Source: Carallia brachiata (lineage: Eukaryota; Streptophyta; Magnoliopsida; Malpighiales; Rhizophoraceae). From it: a stretch of 64,000 bases of DNA. The stretch spans positions 1-64,000 of the forward strand of contig JADCRB010000096.1 in the NCBI GenBank assembly GCA_021464245.1. Reading direction: 5' to 3'. The notes below the pieces were generated by a model. The model saw only the letters and a list, made by a program, of their open reading frames with translations. It was not told where the DNA came from and did no database searches. The first letter of the stretch is position 1, and the number at the start of each line of letters is the position of its first letter. Made by a program: the position numbers and the translations under genes. This document shows positions 59,921 through 64,000 of this stretch, piece after piece.

Positions 59921-60030
59921 TTTAAAAACTTAATTAGCTTCCAGATAAATTAGGATTGCACCTTTTTCAAACCACTAATTTTCCTTTAATAATTAATGTT
60001 ATACATACACTGTCATGTCAATTTATGCAT

Positions 60031-60038
60031 TATATAAA
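60031..60038 (+). promoter_or_regulatory. TATA box of unit U copy 4
   Basis: TATATAAA followed by CCCAATCTTGGCTC, 96 bases before ATG 60134. Confidence 0.5.
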
Positions 60039-60133
60039 CCCAATCTTGGCTCAAATGTAGAACAAGAGTGATTCACTTTGCCATCCAAAGTCGGGAAAAA
60101 AATGCAGAGAGAATACGTGAGTGATTGGTGATC

Positions 60134-60313
60134 ATGATAGAGTATAAGGTTCATCATGTCTTGATTGCTATAGTGACACCACAAAGAAAAGCTAGCTTCA
60201 AAAAAAGAGACGAACACAAAAATAAAAGGTCCAGGATAACAAGAACCTGCCAAGTTTGGGTCCTGATTGGCATATGGACCCCAGAGTCAATTAAAGAAAA
60301 GGAAAAAGTTTGA
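60134..60313 (+). pseudogene. Unit U reading frame 4: MADS-box-like N-terminal relic
   Basis: 59 codons starting MIEYKVHHVLIAIVTPQRKA and SFKKRDEHKNKRS, then leaving the family pattern until TGA. The first 30 codons keep the frame of copy 3 despite many base changes. Confidence 0.4.
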
Positions 60314-61640
60314 GAGCTTGAGATGGGTGTCTCGATTTTTTCTGAGATGTTCGAAAAGAGTAATCAACTGTCAACTTTTTGCAACTATTATGATAAAAAA
60401 GAATAAAAAAAAATATAGTGATAGTATTTGAAAAGAGTAACAAAATGTCAACTTTTTATAACTGTCATGATAAAAGAAGTAATAAGAAATAAAACGATAG
60501 TTTATATTTTAATATTTTGTTACCCTTTTTATCATGACAGTTATCAAAAATTGACAGTTAGTTACTCTTTCCAACATATCGGGACAGATGCTCGAGACAG
60601 ATCCATCGGACTCTCTAACCAAGCTCAAAAAGGAAAAAAGTTTGGAAGCCCGAGTGGATCCAGGATTGTTGCCAAAGGGGTCCTCGCTTCCATGTGGAAC
60701 CCACAGATGCATCCCCTGATGTGGGATCTTGGTTCAAAATTGTTTGGACAATGACTTGTAATCACGACTTGGAACCTTGTTCGATCTTCCTATTTTGTAC
60801 TATGTGATGTTTCATTTGTGGTACTTTAGAACACCAACACAAACTCTACTGATCTAAGAAATAAAAAAAATTCTTCAGAGGGTTTTTGTGTTTTTTTTTT
60901 GTCAAATAAATTTTTCTGGCAAATTAGTGTAGCTTGCATGGATTGTCAGTGATACTGCGAGAAAAGCCACGTTGGAGAAAAGGAAAGCCAGCCAAACAAA
61001 ATTGGATACTAAAAAGACCTCAAAAAGGAATATGTTGTGGAATTGGATTTTTAATGTATAAAATTCATCACTATGGTTTAAACGAGTTAGGCCTAGATGA
61101 ACAACATGCTTTTCGATTCTTTTATCAAAAGATATCGTTTCCAAACAAAATTGTGTACAAATTTACTTATCAAAGTGTTCAATAATCGTAACAAAAAAAA
61201 AGACATCCAATTTTTGGTGTATCAAAATTGAACTAAACAAATTATCACAGGACCTCCTAGTCCCAAAACAAAGTTACTGGCCATTTTAATATGGAGAATT
61301 TGAGACGAGGGAGTCCAAATATTTTGTGGACTGGTGAATTTATTCAAAATGAAAGGACAAAAGATGCTATTTAATTAGCAACTTTCTATGACTTTGCCTC
61401 CTAAAAAAAAAGGGATTTTAAATCTTACCTTTCAAAGATTAATTTATTACTTGAAGCAAGTTTCAAACTTCATTTATAATTCTATAACAAATTGAAAATG
61501 CAAACAAAACAAGAAAAATTTTCAAATTCTCATGACTTAATTTGAAAAAAAGAATTTCCACATTCTATAAATTTGTTAAATTCTTTTAGGGTATAAGTGA
61601 AATTTCCAATCTACTTAACCTTATCAATTAGGCCAAAAGC

Positions 61641-61879
61641 AAACATAAATTACCAAAATTGTTGAGAAATATTTGAATAGAGTTTTTACGTTAGGTAAAC
61701 TACATTTGATGGCTTATATGCGGTTTTAGGAGTCTATAAACTGCAATAACAAAATCAATGGCCACTTATGATATAAAGGCGTTATTGTTGTGCAATAAGG
61801 ATATCTTCGAGGTGTAGTGGTCAGCCAATGACACAGAATTTAGAAAACAAGATTTTAGCTGAGAATTTTGCCTAGTCGA
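61641..61879. other. Spacer between unit U copies 4 and 5
   Basis: No gene-like content. Confidence 0.4.
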
Positions 61880-62815
61880 CCAAACTCAGAAGTCAATCAA
61901 GACTTGATTTAGTCAAGTATATAAGGACCTGAAACTCTCAGTTTGTTATATTGTTGGTCAATGAATACTATGAAATTGACTGGTCTAGAGATGTTATTAG
62001 AGTAGCATGATGTTCATATTGTTACTAAGCTTCTCAGTTAATTGTGCATGGTGTTTGGAGATCAAAATAATTGAGTATTACTCAAGTACAATTTGATATA
62101 ATTCATTAAAAGTAATACCAGAACTAATTGCTAATTGTGCTCCAATAGTTCAATCCATCAAGTTATAAGTGTGCAAGTACATAAAATAAGAATTAAGTGT
62201 CATATTGACAATTACAATTGCCCTACACATAAAATTGAACAGACAAATCATGCGGATTTGGATAAAAAAATCTAATTAACTAGATATGTTCTATTATATA
62301 GAGACTTGAAGGACTTAGCTTATTATGTGATTTTGTCACAAAATACAATGATTGTAATTGTTAGTGTTATTCTCAGTTAATTTTGTATGGCATTTTGAGT
62401 TTAATATAATCGAGAGTTGCGCCAATATAATTGATATAATTTACAAATAATGGTATCAAACTAATTGCTAATTTCTTTCAAATAGTCCATTCCAATGTTA
62501 CAAGTGTGCAAGCACACAAAATGAAGTAACATGATGTGTTTGATATTGACAACGTTCGTATAGATAAAATTGAGCTGACAAATCCTATAAAATAGGAAAC
62601 AAAATCTAATTGATACCTATTCACAAAATGTTTTAGTAAGAAACGAATTGGTTAACCAAAACAAGATAATTGGAATATTGAAAAGTTTTTTTATTAACCT
62701 AAATTACCTTCCAAATGAAATCGGATTGCACCTTTCCTAATCTCTAATTTTGCTCTAGGAATTAATGTTATATACGTGTTGTTATGTCCCTTGTCTTTTC
62801 TTATATAGTGATAAG
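61880..62815 (+). repeat. Unit U copy 5, sub-repeats a and b, truncated before the TATA box
   Basis: Sub-repeat a (61915-62265) and b (62270-62640) are followed by the CTTCCAAATGAAATCGGATTGC block. The match breaks off near 62815, so promoter and reading frame are missing. Confidence 0.7.
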
Positions 62816-63480
62816 TTTATTATTGGGTCAGTAATTATTTGAAATTCTAAATGTAGGTATTCGTTTAAATAAAATCACCTGCCTTAAAAAAAAAAAAAAT
62901 ACATGAATGACTTAATAATATTAAATTGCGGTTCAGTGATGAGTTGGTAGTTGACGAAATGAAATTCGATTATCCTAGTCAGCATTGTATACTTATGGGA
63001 CAAAAAATACTCAAATTCAGATAATATTTAACGTCTTTGTGGCAATCTTATTGACTGCACTCGAGTGACTTTTACATGTAAGCATTAAAATTATTTCTTA
63101 TCTTTGTTGTGTAGGGTTTAAATGTTATCTGTACCTAAGTAATTTTTGCCACATAATTGTAAAATATTAACAAGGATAAGTAAATTTTGCCATGTTAGTT
63201 ACTGACTTTTTACTTAATAACAATTTGATATTAGTGACCCATTCACTTACTTTTTTTAAAGTAGGTGACTTTATTTAGATATATATATTTTTTGTTATTA
63301 TTGACCTAGATTTAGACTTTTCAATTTTTATTGATCAAATGGGTTTTCCTCCACTGAAGTGCTAGGAAGGGGGGGGGGAGGGAGTTTCAGTAGGGAGAGA
63401 AAACCCTAAAATTCTTTTATAATTTAATCTTTATATACTTTTTGTATTCTCTGGGATTCATTTCATTGATTCCTTATTAT
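62816..63480. other. Non-coding stretch
   Basis: AT-rich with a G-run at 63370-63378; no gene recognised. Confidence 0.45.
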
Positions 63481-64000
63481 TATATATTATCCAAGGTCAA
63501 TTAGGACTAGATTTGATCAAATATATGAGCACTTGAACATCTCAATTTATTTTGTTGTTGGTCAATAAATATTATGAATATGACTAATTAAGAGATGTTA
63601 TTAGTGTGACCTAATGTTCATATTGTTAGTTTGCTTCTCAATTAAATGTGTAATTTTTTTTTTGGACCAAGTATGTGGGGCTTTGAGATTAATATAACTG
63701 AGTGTTGCTGAAGTATAATTTCATTTGAAGTTATTAATCACTTAACAGTAATATCAGAACAAATTACTAAATGTGCTCAGATAGCTCATACCATCATGTT
63801 AGCAGTGTGCAGGTATATCAAATGAGAGTAAGGTGATGTGTTTGATATTGAAAACATCTAGTACAATTTTTGAACACACGAAATGGAGCGGAAAAATCCT
63901 ATAGATTAGGAAAAAGAAATCCAATTAACTAGACAAAGTCTAGTGTATAAGGACTTACATGTCTTAGCTTATTATATGATTGGTCAATAAATACTGAGTG
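63481..64000 (+). repeat. Unit U copy 6, cut by the window edge
   Basis: Sub-repeat a (63500-63915) and the first bases of b, aligned with 54410-54890. The array continues beyond the window. Confidence 0.75.

Larger units (their letters stand above)
57480..61640 (+). repeat. Unit U copy 4, carrying three nested TIR insertions
   Basis: Unit sequence is found at 57483-57559, 58366-58512, 59243-59461, 59921-60240 and 60825-61620, in the right order. Insertions fill the gaps at 57566-58359, 58516-59239 and 59472-59910. The part 60250-60820 has no counterpart in copies 1 and 3. Confidence 0.75.

Noticed and set aside
60428..60754. 108-codon plus-strand frame between parts of unit U copy 4
   Set aside because: No recognisable motif and absent from the other unit copies; composition unconvincing.
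60934..61185. Plus-strand frame in the 3' section of unit U copy 4
   Set aside because: Aligned copy 3 sequence (56087-56280) does not keep the frame, so it is probably chance.
51000..64000. Unit U as a centromeric or telomeric satellite
   Set aside because: Units are 1-4 kb, unequal, broken by genes and inserts, and one member lies 45 kb away; not a regular satellite.
1..64000. tRNA, rRNA, CRISPR or bacterial-type operon signals
   Set aside because: No cloverleaf-like blocks, rRNA stretches or regular short repeat-spacer arrays were found by reading; the DNA is clearly plant nuclear.

Overview
The window is nuclear DNA of a flowering plant, very probably a woody eudicot (rosid-like). It is AT-rich with many introns and is full of LINEs, LTR pieces and small TIR elements. 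Its only intact large gene encodes a full-size plant-specific PDR/ABCG transporter. Species cannot be fixed from sequence alone.

Layout. 1-9.1 kb is a transposon nest. It holds a minus-strand L1-type LINE with an RRM in ORF1, a decayed repeat unit (unit U, copy 1), and the 5' half of a second LINE. That second LINE is broken directly into the 3' half of an F-box/kelch gene. 9.1-25.5 kb is an AT-rich desert with several MITE-like elements (three with TTA/TAA target duplications are clear), a long foldback element, microsatellites, and one GC-rich pseudogene of a small secreted Ala-rich protein with its TATA box and G-box still visible.

25.5-48.2 kb is a decaying tandem array of PDR transporters. 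Gene 1 (25765-32878) has 24 exons and 1437 codons without a lesion. Gene 2 (36334-43073) keeps all 24 exons and every splice site but carries three frameshifts. It lacks the upstream sequence of gene 1 and has a changed poly(A) signal. Copy 3 is only exons 17-20 (inverted) and exon 22 (forward), beside the 3' LTR of a minus-strand retrotransposon. That LTR carries seven AACGG boxes upstream of its TATA box. A 15-bp target duplication shows that a LINE 3' end landed beside gene 1 after the tandem duplication, because the matching site beside gene 2 is empty.

51-64 kb is a degraded array of unit U. Each unit has two related ~0.45 kb sub-repeats, a conserved TATA box, and ~100 bp later a short reading frame. 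That frame resembles the start of a type I (AGL80-like) MADS box. Four such starts occur in the window (5.8, 51.4, 55.5 and 60.1 kb). Interspersed are a truncated F-box gene, a small Copia-type LTR with primer-binding site, a histone H2B relic, and three nested TIR elements.

Only PDR gene 1, and perhaps the short F-box frame, looks able to make a protein. Most other coding-like sequence is relic or transposon. No tRNA, rRNA or CRISPR was seen.
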